Shown: positions 45,438 to 57,500 of the stretch, one piece after another | How positions within the stretch are numbered: the first letter of the stretch is position 1 | How the letters are laid out: every line of letters starts with the position of its first letter | Origin: Henckelia pumila | Taxonomy: Eukaryota; Streptophyta; Magnoliopsida; Lamiales; Gesneriaceae | Length of the DNA: 64,000 nt | Direction of reading: 5' to 3' | Assembly: GCF_033568475.1 (NCBI RefSeq) | Contig: NC_133123.1 | Location: 18,152,622 to 18,216,621, forward strand | Program-made: the position numbers and the translations under genes | Notes under the pieces: model-generated | What the model was told of the DNA's origin: nothing | Seen by the model: only the letters and a program-made list of their open reading frames with translations | Databases searched by the model: none

Positions 45438-46396
45438 GGTTTCTGAACTTTATCAAGACTTTGCTACTGGAGGAGTTTATGCTTGGACTTTTCAGAAATA
45501 GAAAGAAGCAATCCCTTCAAGCGGGAAGGGTAAGAAATTTGTTTTGCTGGTAAACTTTGCAAAGCTCAATACAGGATGGACCTACGGATGCCCCCAGACC
45601 GAAAAAACAATACAATTTTTTTTTTACTCAAATACAAGAAAATGAAGCCAATCACTAAATCCAAATCTGGGTCTAGAGTTGCTTTTGTCCTTGGAACCGA
45701 GGAAGTCATTGCCAATCGCTCTCTCCTTTTCTTTTTCCCTCTTTTGTATATTTATGTTGTCTTAGCAATTGCAAGTTACAATTTGTTTCTAGCTAACTCA
45801 GCAGATGTTTGATTTATTTGACCTGAAACATGATGGAGCAATAGATTTTTGGGAGTTCGCCAGATCTATGAACACATATCATCCTGAAACGCCTCAAGAA
45901 GAGAAAGCAACTTGTACCAATGAGTTACTCTTCGTGTATAAATTCCCATTACTAGCCATTCCTTCAAACACATCACTTTCTCATGAGTCATGATATTACA
46001 GTTATGTTTAATTTGTACAGACATATGGCAGACTGGATTCATCGAAAAGGGCGACATAATGATAATAAATTTATTCAAAGGTTTGTACTGGTAAATCAGA
46101 TACTTTTAACTTATTTGGTTCAAGATAAAGGAGATTATCAAGGAATTTCTTGATGAATCAAACTTGATCATGTCTGACGATACTATTGAAGGTATAATAG
46201 AAAAGGTGCGGACGATGCCATACATTCTTACTCACTATGCTAATTTTAACAGTTGAGGTTATTACTTTCTTTTGTATATGCAGACATTCGACAGAGCAGA
46301 TTCCGAGAGAGGAGGGAAGATAGACATAGAAGAGTGGAAAGACCTTGTCGGTCAGAAACCATCCTTGTTAAAGAACATGACAATTCCCTACTTGTG
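45438..46396 (+). pseudogene. CBL: Calcineurin B-like (CBL) calcium sensor pseudogene
   Basis: Exon-like blocks: 45470-45529 (60 nt, EEFMLGLFRNRKKQSL), 45805-45913 (109 nt, [20 protein letters not shown]), 46002-46055 (53 nt expected, 54 present; FMFNLY, then DIWQTGFIEKGD one frame over), 46125-46205 (81 nt, EIIKEFLDESNLIMSD) and 46284-46396 (113 nt, [17 protein letters not shown], then [11 protein letters not shown]). The 60-109-53-81-113 pattern is, as I recall, the conserved CBL exon pattern. EF-hand loops [12 protein letters not shown] and [12 protein letters not shown] keep their calcium ligands. Damage: one extra base in block three, its donor GT reads AT, the acceptor before block one reads TG, and the 5' and last exons are not found. 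Confidence 0.85.
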
Positions 46397-48230
46397 GTAA
46401 TCAATCTATACCATATTTCTTCGATTTTTGTAACACCAAAACCATTTATAACCCAAGATTCAAAACTAGACTAAGTTTGTGAAGTTCAAATCACAATCTC
46501 CTTCCAAAGTTCCACCCTAAGCTATTAAAGATGTTGTTTTGTCATGGTGCACAATTTGCGAAAAACACTAACATATTATGCGTTTCACTTTCAGAGACTT
46601 AACAGGTACATTTCCTAGTTTTGTGTCAAGATCAGAAAAAGGAGAAGAAATAGCAAACTAGTGTCTATGAAAGGTATATTAACTACTTATGGTATACGTA
46701 ACTAGGTTCCAAGGAAGTAAAATCCACATAATGTTAAATATCTAACAAGCATTGTTACGATCTTCATTCTCGTGCTATATATTATATGTATACATAATTC
46801 AGTACATTAGTTATTGGTTCAGAATTCAGATTTTACCATGGTTATACTCTTGCATTTTACGCCGACATGTCTACAAATTCGTGAGGTAGAATTGCATTGG
46901 CAGCATCAGTGTAATTAAACTGGTAGCCACACATGACTTGAAGCATTACTACAAGCCACGTTAGGCGAAACGCAATTTATATTATTTCTCTACGTCCCAA
47001 CAGCATGGAAAATTTGTGACGTTAAATCTTGACAGACGACAGAAACATAGCTTTATACAAAAATGTTAGCAGAACACATATACATACTTTGAAATGATAT
47101 CAAGAGCCAAAATTCTGGACAGAAGAGATGTTATTCTTTATATTGTGCGTGAACCGTGAAATTCGTCACAAAAGATTATTTGGCTTTGAGAGCTCCTAGT
47201 TAAGTTGCTCTGTCACCAATCTCATACTAAAATGGAGATCCCTTGTCATCTCTTTTATCGTCTCGATACATTCTCTGTTTTTGCTTTGAAGTTTGATACT
47301 CATATAAGGAGCAGATCCAGAAGGAGCCTGCTCGATCCCAGTCATTTACTGACCCTTGTGATATATAAGTATTGCCAGATGCATAAGGCTATGGGTTATG
47401 GGAAGCTCTACAATTTTGTTTATTAATAACTCACGGATACATTCATAACCAAGATCGAAACTATTTTACAAAAATAGAAACTGATAACATCTGGTTCCAA
47501 AATCAGAACTAGAACCAAACACTTGCAATTCAGCTCCAATCCTTTGAAACAAGAAATTGGAAATGAAAAGGCGTGAAATTGTACCCAAAACAATGATTAA
47601 GCTCAAGTCCTACTGTAATATCTTCTTGTGATACAAAACAATCATAAAATTCAGCAACTTGTGCATCAGATAATGAAACTGAATTAGTATAATAACCTCA
47701 TCAGCTGTGTCCTTAGATTTAAAAGAACAAACTTTGGTTCATTAACGAGGCGGGAACTGCACCATGCTCGATTTGTTCGATTCTGATTCCACCTTTTGGT
47801 GAAATGGGAACTGCCGATTTTAGATGGCGGTGAGTGAAGAAGATACATTGCCTCAGTAGAAGCAGAAGTCAGACCTTTTACATATATTACTACGCTCCTC
47901 AACTAGAGCATACAATCAGCACAACATGGATGCTTTGATGCCATGGAGAAATCAACGCTACTCAAAGGAAGAAAAAAAAGGACGAAAACCATGGATCTTT
48001 ACCCGGGATGCAAGAATCATCTCTGAACATTGTTGCAGCCAAATATCAAGAAAATGAATCCCACTCGATGCAGGAAAACAAGTTTTCTCCACCCCGCAGC
48101 ATCAACAAATTCAAGCAGGGAAAAAAACTATTTGAAAATATTACAAAAAAAGAAAGCCCTGATAAAGGGAAAATCACCAGCAAACAAGAAGATTAGATTT
48201 TGCGAAGATGGAAAAAGAAAATAAAAAAAA
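46397..48230. other. Intergenic DNA without a supported gene
   Basis: Moderate AT content. ORFs at 46253, 47205, 47684 and 48008 are short and show no domain. The 3' exon expected for the CBL pseudogene was not found. Confidence 0.4.
48223..48230 (-). terminator. Polymerase III terminator of the tRNA gene
   Basis: A run of eight T on the minus strand begins directly after the tRNA 3' end. Confidence 0.85.
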
Positions 48231-48303
48231 TGGAGGTGCGGGGAATCGAACCCCGTGCCTCTCGCATGCGAAGCGAGCGCTCTACCATATGAGCTACACC
48301 CCC
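48231..48303 (-). tRNA. tRNA-Ala (anticodon CGC)
   Basis: A 73-nt cloverleaf without intron. Acceptor stem GGGGGTG pairs with CACCTCC (one G-T pair), discriminator A. The anticodon arm is CTCGC-TTCGCAT-GCGAG, with CGC in the anticodon place reading the GCG alanine codon. The T arm GGGGTTCGATTCCCC is perfect. The A box TAGCTCATATGGTAGAGC and B box GGTTCGATTCC are intact and a T-run terminator follows. It looks functional. Confidence 0.97.
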
Positions 48304-48654
48304 GTTGACGTTGGGGATGCTGATAGTTGATAATTATTTTATATCACGCCTCTTTTAGTCACTAGATTTTTCATCTTACAGGTATTTTAACTGGTAAAAC
48401 ACTTTTTCTTTTAAGTTAAATCAATTAATGTTATGTGACATTTAAAATTTTTATTTTTATGTTTCAACAAGCCACCTAAGTATTAGAGGTTTAGGTTGGA
48501 TTTCGATTAGTGGATTTGATATAAAGAAAGTGATTTTCGCTGTGAAATAATTGAATGGTTAACTTCAAATGAGACTCAATTTGAGTATCAATTACTAAAA
48601 CATATTGAATTTTTTAATATATAAAATATTTGAATTTTGTTCGTTCAATTAAAA

Positions 48655-49233
48655 GAATGTTTGGCTAAACTTATTAAAAAGAGCTTATAAGCTCTTAGTG
48701 CTTAAAAGCTGTTTTACGAGCTTATAAGCTGTTAGAACTTATTTTAAAAATAAGCTGTTAAAATGTTTGGGTAAACTTATTTTAAACAACTTTAAGATGT
48801 TGATATGTTTGGTATTATAAGATCTTTTTATTGTCAAAATTACCAAAAAAGGTATAATTCTATGAACATAAAATTTTGAGTTATACACATACGAAAATAG
48901 TTTTAGAATAAACATATATTAAAAAAATAAAATTATTTTAATATTTTATTTTAGAAAAATTTATGTGATATGTAATTTTTTTTAAAAATAATATTTAATA
49001 TTTAATTGGTGGAGGATATGATGGAGATTTATGAAAATATTCAAAGATATTTTAAAGAGATAAAATATTAAAATAAGATTTTTTTTGAAAAAAATATCTC
49101 TCCCTTACTTTTTTAAAAACAACTTATAAGCTGTTTTTAAAAAATTTTGCCAAACAAAATTTGAGAGCTTAAAAGCTCTAAAACAGCTTATAAGTTGTTC
49201 TCAAGAGTTTTTAAGGTCTCCCAAACACCCTCT
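48655..49233. mobile_element. hAT-like MITE rich in AGCTTATAAGCT
   Basis: Left end near ATGTTTGGCTAAACTTATT and right end, inverted, near AGAGGGTGTTTGGGAGACC. Subterminal AGAGCTTATAAGCTC motifs are repeated on both sides in opposite orientation. About 580 bp, no coding sequence. The duplication is not clear. Confidence 0.6.
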
Positions 49234-49497
49234 AAGTCTAGAGATTTCAAACCTGTCAATGAAGCCGTAATCTCGTTAAGCAGGGGTTGTGCTAAAGCAC
49301 AGCGTGTGGGTAATGGACATAATATTTTTGCTAAATCCGACCCTTAACTTGGATTGCGGGGATCCCATCTTACACCAGCTGTCTGAACAAATCGATAGTC
49401 ACAAATTTGAAGTGGAGGATTTGATTACTAATGAGCTAGCTAGGGGCATTGGAATGAAGAGTATGTGAGATCAATATATATTCCCTATATATCCATG

Positions 49498-49659
49498 AAA
49501 CATAAGCGATTTTAAACATTCCTTTAGACACTCGAATCTGGTTGGGTAGCAAGAGTGGTTATGGAATGGAAAAAAAAACAGTTTAACATCTCCAGCTTCT
49601 CAATCCCAGCACCCCGACATCTCTTGGTGAAAAAAAACATAAGCGATTTTAAACATTCC
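49498..49659. repeat. 25-bp direct repeats around a short A-ended insert
   Basis: ACATAAGCGATTTTAAACAT with flanking bases stands at 49498-49522 and, identically, at 49635-49659. The 112 bp between them (49523-49634) end in an A-run. This is the layout of a short retroposed sequence with its target duplication. Confidence 0.6.
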
Positions 49660-49779
49660 AGTTTAAGATTTTGCATAATGATTCTATGGTGATGTTTGAT
49701 AGTAATATGAGTTGGGTATTTGAATTTCTGGACATGTATCGTAATAACCTTTCTTTGTGTGCTGTTCGTGTGGATGATG

Positions 49780-50472
49780 CATGCTTATACTTTAATTAAT
49801 TATGTTTGGAAACCACCGTTGTCGGGCAGCTTACGATTGGATGTGGATGCGGCTTATGATGTAAAGCGGAATAAGTATAGTGTTGGGGCTGTGGTGCACG
49901 ATGCTAAAGGGTTAGTGCAGTTGCTTGTCGTATCTGGTATTCGGGCTCTATTAAGGGTGCAGAGTTGTCTGCTATTAAGTTAGTGTTTGGGAGAACTTCT
50001 TAGAAGCACTTTTCAACTTTTTCGTTAACAAAAATTTGAAATTTTGTGAAATTTTGTTAACGAAAAGTTAGAAAAGTGCTTTCTAAAAGCTCTCTCAAAC
50101 ACTATCTAAGTGTCATGGGATGGATTTTTGTGCTTGAAGAGAGGTCTCGAGCAAGTAAGTATCTACTCGGATTCAATGGATGCGGTGAGGGCTGTTCTTG
50201 CTCCTAATGACGATAGGAGCACTGAGGGAGTTGTGGACTTGTGGCGCTTGAAATCCGATTTTTGATGGATTTTGAAAGCTTCATTCCTATTCACCATATG
50301 CAAAGATCGAAAAACAATGCGGCACATACGTTAGCTCAAAAAGCAAATTTGCTCTCTTCAAATTTAGATTGAGGTGATGGCCCTTTTCCAGATTGGCTTC
50401 TGGATGTTGTAAGCCAAGACTTGGTTTCTCAATATTAATGAATTTGGTTTTTCTTTTAAAAAAAAAAAAAAA
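49780..50472 (+). pseudogene. LINE 3' part with RNase H domain, split by a MITE
   Basis: The first part reads WKPPLSGSLRLDVDAAYDV, then NKYSVGAVVHDAKG, the start of the RNase H-type domain at the C-terminus of plant LINEs (the catalytic Asp is the D in LDVDAA). After the MITE at 49981-50104 the frame goes on with VSIYSDSMDAVRAVLAP and SKNNAAHTLAQKANLL, then PDWLLDVVSQDLVSQY and an A-run at 50459-50472. The order and A-tail indicate a 5'-truncated LINE copy. It may also extend upstream, but no RT was seen. Confidence 0.8.
49981..50104. mobile_element. hAT-like MITE, 124 bp
   Basis: TAGTGTTTGGGAGA at the left and the same inverted at the right (ending CTCAAACACTA). Almost the whole length can fold back on itself (CGTTAACAAAAATTTGAAAT with ATTTTGTTAACG). 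It splits the RNase H region of the LINE. The flanks carry partly matching TTAAGT and CTAAGT. It is a relative of 31744-31855. Confidence 0.8.
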
Positions 50473-51246
50473 GGATTTTTGCTCAAGATTTTATACCTAT
50501 TGTGCGGGCTAATTTTATATATTTGTTAGTTTCAATTTTAAATCCATTCTTCCAACCTAATCATTTTTAATCCATGTTTTTATTCGAAATTTCTTCATGT
50601 GTTTTTTTTTCTTATACATATATTCTAATTTATGTTAGGGTAGAAAATAAAACTTGTGAACAGAGATAAGATAATAATATGCGTTTGGCCTATTTTCATG
50701 AAACTAATTACGAGATTTTATTTAATACGAGGAAAAAAAAATCGACATACTAGGGTCGACCAATTTGATTTAAGGGATGCGCGTCAACAAATATCCGTAG
50801 TCAAATACGATAGAGTTCTCAAAAAATTCACAAGTTCTAATAGAGTCTCTCTAAATTAATATTCGATAAATTAATAATATCTTTAAAATAATTTTTTTCA
50901 CTGATAGAGTTCTCAAAAAATTAACAAGTTTTAATAAAATTTCTCTAGATTAATATTCGATAAATTAATAACATCTTTAAAATAATTTTTTTCATTTCTG
51001 ACTTGGGCATGTCTATTAAGTCAATATTTCGACAAATTAATAAGATAATAAATTTTTGAAAAACTATTATATAAAATATACGGTCTCAATCAATATCATA
51101 AATTAATAATCATCTAAAATTACAAATTATACATATGAGAAGTTAGCAAAAGCTAATTATCTTGTTGTTTGTTTTTCTTGAAATTCAAATCTAATTGAAT
51201 TTTATCTAAATATAATTTCTCTCATTGCATCCAAGAGTTTTGATAT
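50473..51246. other. AT-rich intergenic DNA
   Basis: It holds two copies of a roughly 55-bp block (ATTAATATTCGATAAATTAA at about 50856 and 50950). No gene is seen. Confidence 0.45.
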
Positions 51247-51685
51247 TGTTGAACAAGTTGGACCATGCATTCAATAATGGTAGGTGGGAAAATAAATGTC
51301 AAAAATGGTGGCATATTTATTGAACGAAGAAAACGCGTGAATGTGTTCTTGTTCAGACAGGCTCCGCACCTATAAATAGATGCATCGTTCAAAGGTTTCA
51401 GTATCCCACAGCTCGAGCAATTCTTCAGTTCTCGAGTGTTTTTCTTCTCTTCAGTATATTTCTATATATTGTGAGATAGTTTTTCTCCTGTATTAAGAGA
51501 GTGAGTGTCTCTTTGAAAACACAGAGAGATGTTGTAATTCTCCAAATATTACAGTGGAATCTTTTAGTCTTGCCCGTGGTTTTTACCCTAATAATTTTTG
51601 GGGGTTTTTCACGTAAATCTTGTTGTCTATTTTATTCTTCAATTTCCATAGTTTCTATCTCGTAATGCCGCACCTGGGACCAACA
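51247..51685 (+). repeat. 5' LTR of the copia element
   Basis: 439 bp, starts TGTTGAACAAG and ends GGGACCAACA. A TATA box TATAAATA lies at 51371-51378. The second LTR is outside the window. Confidence 0.85.
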
Positions 51686-51688
51686 AGC

Positions 51689-51700
51689 GGTATCAAAGCC
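51689..51700 (+). promoter_or_regulatory. Primer binding site of the copia element
   Basis: GGTATCAAAGCC, complementary to the initiator tRNA-Met end apart from one base, four bases after the LTR. Confidence 0.8.
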
Positions 51701-51815
51701 TTGGCATAAATTTTCTTAAAATTCTAAGTATGCTCTGTGGTTGCAGCTGTGACTGATCTTCCACATCAGAAAAGATTTTTTGAAGATTTTATAAGGCAGG
51801 ATTCTTGTAGTCAAG

Positions 51816-52169
51816 ATGACGGCAAAATACGAGATAGAAAAGTTCAATGGGAGCAATTTTTTGCTGTGGAAATTGAAGGTGCAAACAATTCTAACAAAGG
51901 AGCGTTGTTTGGCAGCTATTGGAGATAGACCGGCGGACGTCACGGACGATCAAAAGTGGAATGAGATGAATCACAATGTTGTTGCCAATTTGCACTTGGC
52001 TATAGAGGATGAAGTTTTGTCAAGTATCTTTGAAATAAAAAGCGCAAAAGTTATTTGGGATACTCTGACAAAATTGTATGAGGTCAAGTCACTACACAAC
52101 AAAATTTTCCTAAAGAGAAAGCTTTATACTCTTCAGATGGCGGAATCCTCATCGATGACCGACCATATC
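51816..52169 (+). pseudogene. copia gag, 5' part
   Basis: 118 codons from ATG 51816 to the insertion point, the usual gag N-terminal domain (NFLLWKLKVQTIL, then IWDTLTKLYEVKSLHNKIFL). The frame continues on the far side of the insertion, where INTLNTLFSRL is followed by 61790. Confidence 0.9.
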
Positions 52170-54405
52170 TGTGACGACCCGAGTTCTAATCTCTCATTAA
52201 TCAAATCATCATATATCATAGACCAAGAATCAAAGTCTAAATAAAGAAAAAAAATTTATTTTTTTTTTAAAAAAGTGAGCACCTCGCTCGATCGGGTATA
52301 TTCACCCGATCGAGCGAGCCCTCAGCTCAGCCTCTCGGGTGAAACAAATGTTGGCCTCGCTCGATCGGTCAATATTCACCGATCGAGCGAGCCAAGTTTG
52401 CTCAGCTTTCTGTCCAGGAAATGAAAGCCTCGCTCGATCGGTAGGAATCGCCCAATCGAGCGAGCACACGTCCAGAAGAAAAGAAACAGATCCTACTTTG
52501 CTGTCAACACAAGTTCTTCTATTCATTTTCATGTAACATCAATTCATACAAAGCCTATTCCAAATCATAAGCTAACATGCATTCTAACATGATATAAATT
52601 GATAAAATTAAACCATAACAAAGCCTTAATATCAACTCAAGAAAGGCTCACATAACAAACAATAATCTTTGTTATACAAAAAGGATTAAGCTACAACATG
52701 TTGTCTTAAGGATTTACAACATCATCTCAAATCCTATATACATCAACAAGACAACAACTTAATAACCAACAAGTCTTGGTACAAGTAGCTATAACATGAT
52801 CATGTTTTGGAACTCAATACCAACATTGACAACTCAAAATATCTAAACTCGGATCATCACGCTATTCTCTCATCCCTTGTTCTTCAAGTTCGCTTTTGTC
52901 CTGTACCACTCCCGCCTATTGCCATGACACATACAACACAACAATAGCCGGATAACTCCGGTGAAAAATATATTTCCCAGTAAAAGCAACTAAACATGCA
53001 TAGCAAAACATATATCAAATTCATGATATAAAAGTAACTACAATGCATGTTTTAAAACAAGGTTTTCTAGTTCATCGTTTGGGATCCCGAGAAGAAGATA
53101 TCATAACTAACCACCGACTCTCCCGATCGAGGTGGGGCTACTTATCTTGCTTCTCTAGACTTTGAAGCCATTATATATGTAAATCAGACGCTAGACTAAA
53201 TCAACCACCCATGCCATACATATATAATTTCTCAAATCGTCTAATCGAACGTTTTCGTTTATTTCGAAATCAAAGAACAAGTCTTACAAGATGAATGCAA
53301 TATATATCAATAAGATCACATTCATTAACATCAAGACTTATTCAAACATTCATAGGAAAACATATAAAAGCAACTAAGAAAATAAGTATGTGATTTAGGG
53401 AACTCGATACAAACCATCTCGAGTTATAATCCCCTTCAAGTAGTAGTCTACTTTTACCTTTCAAGTGTGAAGTTTATGGTGTCTTCTAGGTGTCCAAATC
53501 TGTATAATTATCAACCATAAGCCTAATCTCAAAATCTGCACTTAAAACCATTCAAACTCCATTGTAGAATAACTTCAAACCTTGATCTTTCTTCTATCGA
53601 TTCGAAGTTGACGTTTTCGAGCTTGATGGTATTCAAAACCAATCTGAAATAAAGTGTTGAAAGCTTACCAACATCAGCTAGAACTCATCAAAATCACAGC
53701 TCAATACAAAATAGCAAAACAACTTCAAATCAAAAGTTCGACGACATATCGGTATCATTCGGCAATCCGAAACTCAACTATATCAAATATAACAATTATC
53801 TACATCTTATATTCATCAAAACCAGCAAGAATTCTTCAATATATCAGCAGGTATACTTTCGAATAATCAGCTGGTACTATAAGAATAACATCGATAGCCA
53901 TCCTTCAACCCGAACTCGATAGAACAACGAATACAAACTCAACAACATCAATTCCTCATCACATCTGATCTCTACCATTTTCGACTTCTCAAATCATAAG
54001 GAACTAAAATAAAACTTACATCAAATCGAAGGTCTTCTTGCAAGGAGTCCAGAACCTTTTTTGGAATCGAATTCGGACACCCGAAACTCAAGATATAGCA
54101 ATTACAAGTTGAAGAAAATATTGAAGCTAGCTTTGTTCTTCCTCTCGGTTCCTCTTTTGAAATTTCTGATGAAGTTTAATGTATTACACGTGAATACATA
54201 ATCGAAAAACAAGTGTCCAACTACAAAATAAGGATTTTGCACTTTGGCCCCTCAAGTTTTCAATAATTGCAATTCAGTTCTCAACTTCCCATTTCATTCA
54301 ATTTCAATCCTAAATAATTTAAAAATATTAGAATTTAAATCAAAACTCCAAATATTCCCAAATTAAATATTCTTGGATTAAAATTAAATAATTTCGGGCG
54401 TTACA
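52170..54405 (-). repeat. 3' LTR of Ty3 element E3
   Basis: 2236 bp; reads TGTAACGCCCG to CGGGTCGTCACA on the minus strand. It carries the palindromic cassette at about 52280-52467. Confidence 0.93.
52280..52467. repeat. Palindromic cassette, CTCGCTCGATCGG type
   Basis: Three hairpin units, each with arms CTCGCTCGATCGG and CCGATCGAGCGAG around a 9-11 bp spacer, separated by short unique DNA. The same block lies at about 59628-59816 in the other LTR. Relative position in the LTR matches the GC-rich cassette of element E1, but the sequence is different. Confidence 0.9.
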
Positions 54406-54424
54406 ATTCTCTCCCACTAAGACA
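54406..54424 (-). promoter_or_regulatory. Polypurine tract of E3
   Basis: On the minus strand TCTTAGTGGGAGAGAAT directly before the 3' LTR, close to AGTGGGGGAGAAA of E1. Confidence 0.8.
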
Positions 54425-54502
54425 CGATTTCGTCCTCGAAATCTCAAATACGAATAGCACATAAGATATATCGGATAACAGAAAACTAAAGGAGAACTCA
54501 CA

Positions 54503-57500
54503 TCATTGAAACATCTCTGGAAATCGTTGCCTCATGTCTGATTCTGTCTCCCAAGTAGCTTCTTCAATACCATGACGACTCCACTGGACCTTCACAAGCG
54601 GAATAGTCTTCGTTCGGAGTTGCTTCTCTTTATGATCAAGGATCTGAATTGGCTTTTCAAAATAACTCAAAGTTTCGTTGAGTTCAGCCTCATTAGGTTG
54701 AAGCACATGAGATTCATCAGCAAGGTATTTTCGAAGCATCGATACATGAAAGACATCATGTATCCTAGATAAAAATGGAAGCAAAGCTAATCGATAGGCA
54801 AGATTGCCTATTCTCTCCAGAATCTCATACGGACCGATATATCGTGGAGACAACTTTCCTCGCTTGCCAAATCGTACAGTACCTCTGAACGGAGAAATCT
54901 TCAAAAATACACGATCCCCCTGTTCAAAAGACAAAGGTCGACGTCGGATATTGGCATACTTTGTTTGTCTATCCTGTGCTGTCTTCATTCTCTTCTGAAT
55001 AAGCTTCACTTGTTCAGTCATATCTCGAATCATATCAGGTCCAATGTCAGGTACCTCTGAAATATCATCCCAGAAAAGAGGTGATCGACACTTTCTACCA
55101 TACAGAGCTTCAAACGGAGCCATCTCAATACTCGATTGATAGCTATTGTTGTACGAGAATTCACAAAGAGGTAATGAATCTTGCCAACTCGTGCCAAAAT
55201 CAAGCGCTACAGCTCTCAACATATCCTCCAATGTCTAAATGGTATGCTCAGACTGTCCGTCTATCTGTGGATGATAGGCTGTGCTCAAGTGTAACTGAGT
55301 ACCCAAAGCACTCTGTAAACTGTGCCAAAAGTATGACGTAAATCGAGGATCACGATCTGATACAATAGACTTCGGCACTCCATGCAATCTGAAAACTTCT
55401 TGAACATAAAGCTCTGCCATCTGATCGTGTCTATATGTCATACGATAAGGTATAAAACACGCTGAATTCGTCAATCTGTCTATAATCACCCAGATAGCAT
55501 CGCAACCTCTAGAAGATCGAGGTAACTTCGTCACGAAGTCCATGGAAATATGATCCCATTTCCATTCCGGCACTGATAAACTCTGTAACAAACCAGGCAG
55601 TTTCTTCCTTTTCAGCCTTCACCTGTTGGCAATTAAGACATCGAGACACAAAATCAGTGATATCGGACTTCATTGGTTTCCACCAATATCGAGTCTTCAA
55701 ATCGTTGTACATCTTCCTGCCTCCAGGATGAATACTATAACAACTACAATGCGCCTCTTTCAGTAGTTTTTGTCGCACATCAGAAATATCAGGCACTACA
55801 AGGCGATTGTTTACATACAAAAGATCATCTCGAACCTGGTATTCAGATACATGCCCTGATCGGACTTTCTCAATCGAATTCTGCACATTCTGATCAAGTT
55901 TCTGAGCATCTTTAATTCTCAAAAGTAACTCTGGTTCAACTTTAATTTGATAAAGTCGCAAAGGCTGATAATTCATATCAAATACTAATCCAGAATAACA
56001 ACAGTCTTCAATCAAATGGGATATACCAATCGTCGATAGGGATAAAGAACATACCTTTCGACTCAATGCATCAGCTGCTGCATTCGATTTTCCCGGATAG
56101 TATTTAATCTCACAATCAAAATCTTTAAGCAAATCAAGCCATCTACGCTGTCTCATATTCAATTCTGACTGTGAAAACAAATATTTCAGACTCTTGTGAT
56201 CAGAATAAATCTCAAACTGTTCCCCGTATAAATAATGTCGCCAAATCTTCAAAGCAAATACGATGGCAGCCAATTCAAGATCATGAATCGGGTATCTGGT
56301 CTCATGAGGTTTCAGCTGTCTCGAGGCATAAGCAATCACATGCCCTCGCTGCATCAAAACACACCCCAAACCTCGATGAGATGCATCACAATAAACAGTG
56401 AAACCACCAGTACCTGAAGGAATCGTCAAGACTGGTGCACTGGTCAGTCGCTTCTTCAACTCAATAAAACTGGATTCACAAGCTTCAGACCAGATAAAAG
56501 GAGAATTCTTCTGAGTTAACTGAGTAATCGGCTTCGCAATACTGGAAAAATCTTTGATGAAACGACGATAATACCCAGCCAAACCCATAAAACTACGAAT
56601 TTCAGGAACAGATGTAGGTCTAGACCAATTGATCACTGCCTCAAATTTACTTGGATCAACAGATATACCATCTCCGGATATGATATGTCCAAGAAAAACA
56701 ACCTGTTTCAGCCAAAACTCACATTTCGACAGTTTAGCATACAGTTTCTCAGATCTCATAGTCTTCAACACAGTTCTCAAATGCTCAGAATGATCAATCA
56801 AATTCTTTGAATATATCAAAATATCATCAATAAATATTATCACAAAATCATCGAGATATTTCTGAAACACACGGTTCATCAAAGCCATAAACACAGCTGG
56901 AGCATTTGTCAGACCAAATAGCATAACTATAAACTCATAGTGACCATACCTGGTTCTGAAAGCAGTTTTCGGAATATCAGAATCCCTAACTCTCAGCTGA
57001 TGGTATCCAGATCTCAGATCGATCTTGGAATACACAGAAGAACCCTGCAATTGGTCAAATAAATCATCAATACGAGGCAAAGGGTATTTGTTCTTTACCG
57101 TTGCCTTGTTCAGTTGCCGGTAGTCGATGCACAATCTCATTGAACCGTCTTTCTTTCGAACAAATAATACTGGAGCACCCCAAGGAGAAACACTGGGTCG
57201 AATGTATCCCTTGGCCAGTAAATCTTCCAACTGATCTTTCAACTCTTTCAATTCTACTGGTGCCATTCGATAAGGTGCTTTCGAAATCGGTGCAGTACCT
57301 GGCATCAGTTCTATGTTGAAATCAATCTCACGATACGGAGGTAGTCCTGGAATTTCATCGGGGAAAACATCCGCAAATTCACTAACCACTGGCAAGTCAG
57401 CCAGGTTCGGGCTAGTTTTCAGAACATCAACTGTATAAACAATAAATCCCTCCGCTCCTTTCTGCAAAAGTTGGGTCATTGATAATGCAGAAATCAGAGG

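Noticed and set aside
47684-47902. Minus-strand ORF of 72 codons
   Set aside because: No homology pattern, no splice partners found, and it lies in DNA without other coding signs.
52302-52536. Conserved 65-76 codon ORFs in both E3 LTRs
   Set aside because: They are identical because the LTRs are copies. They run through the palindromes and have no recognisable protein pattern.
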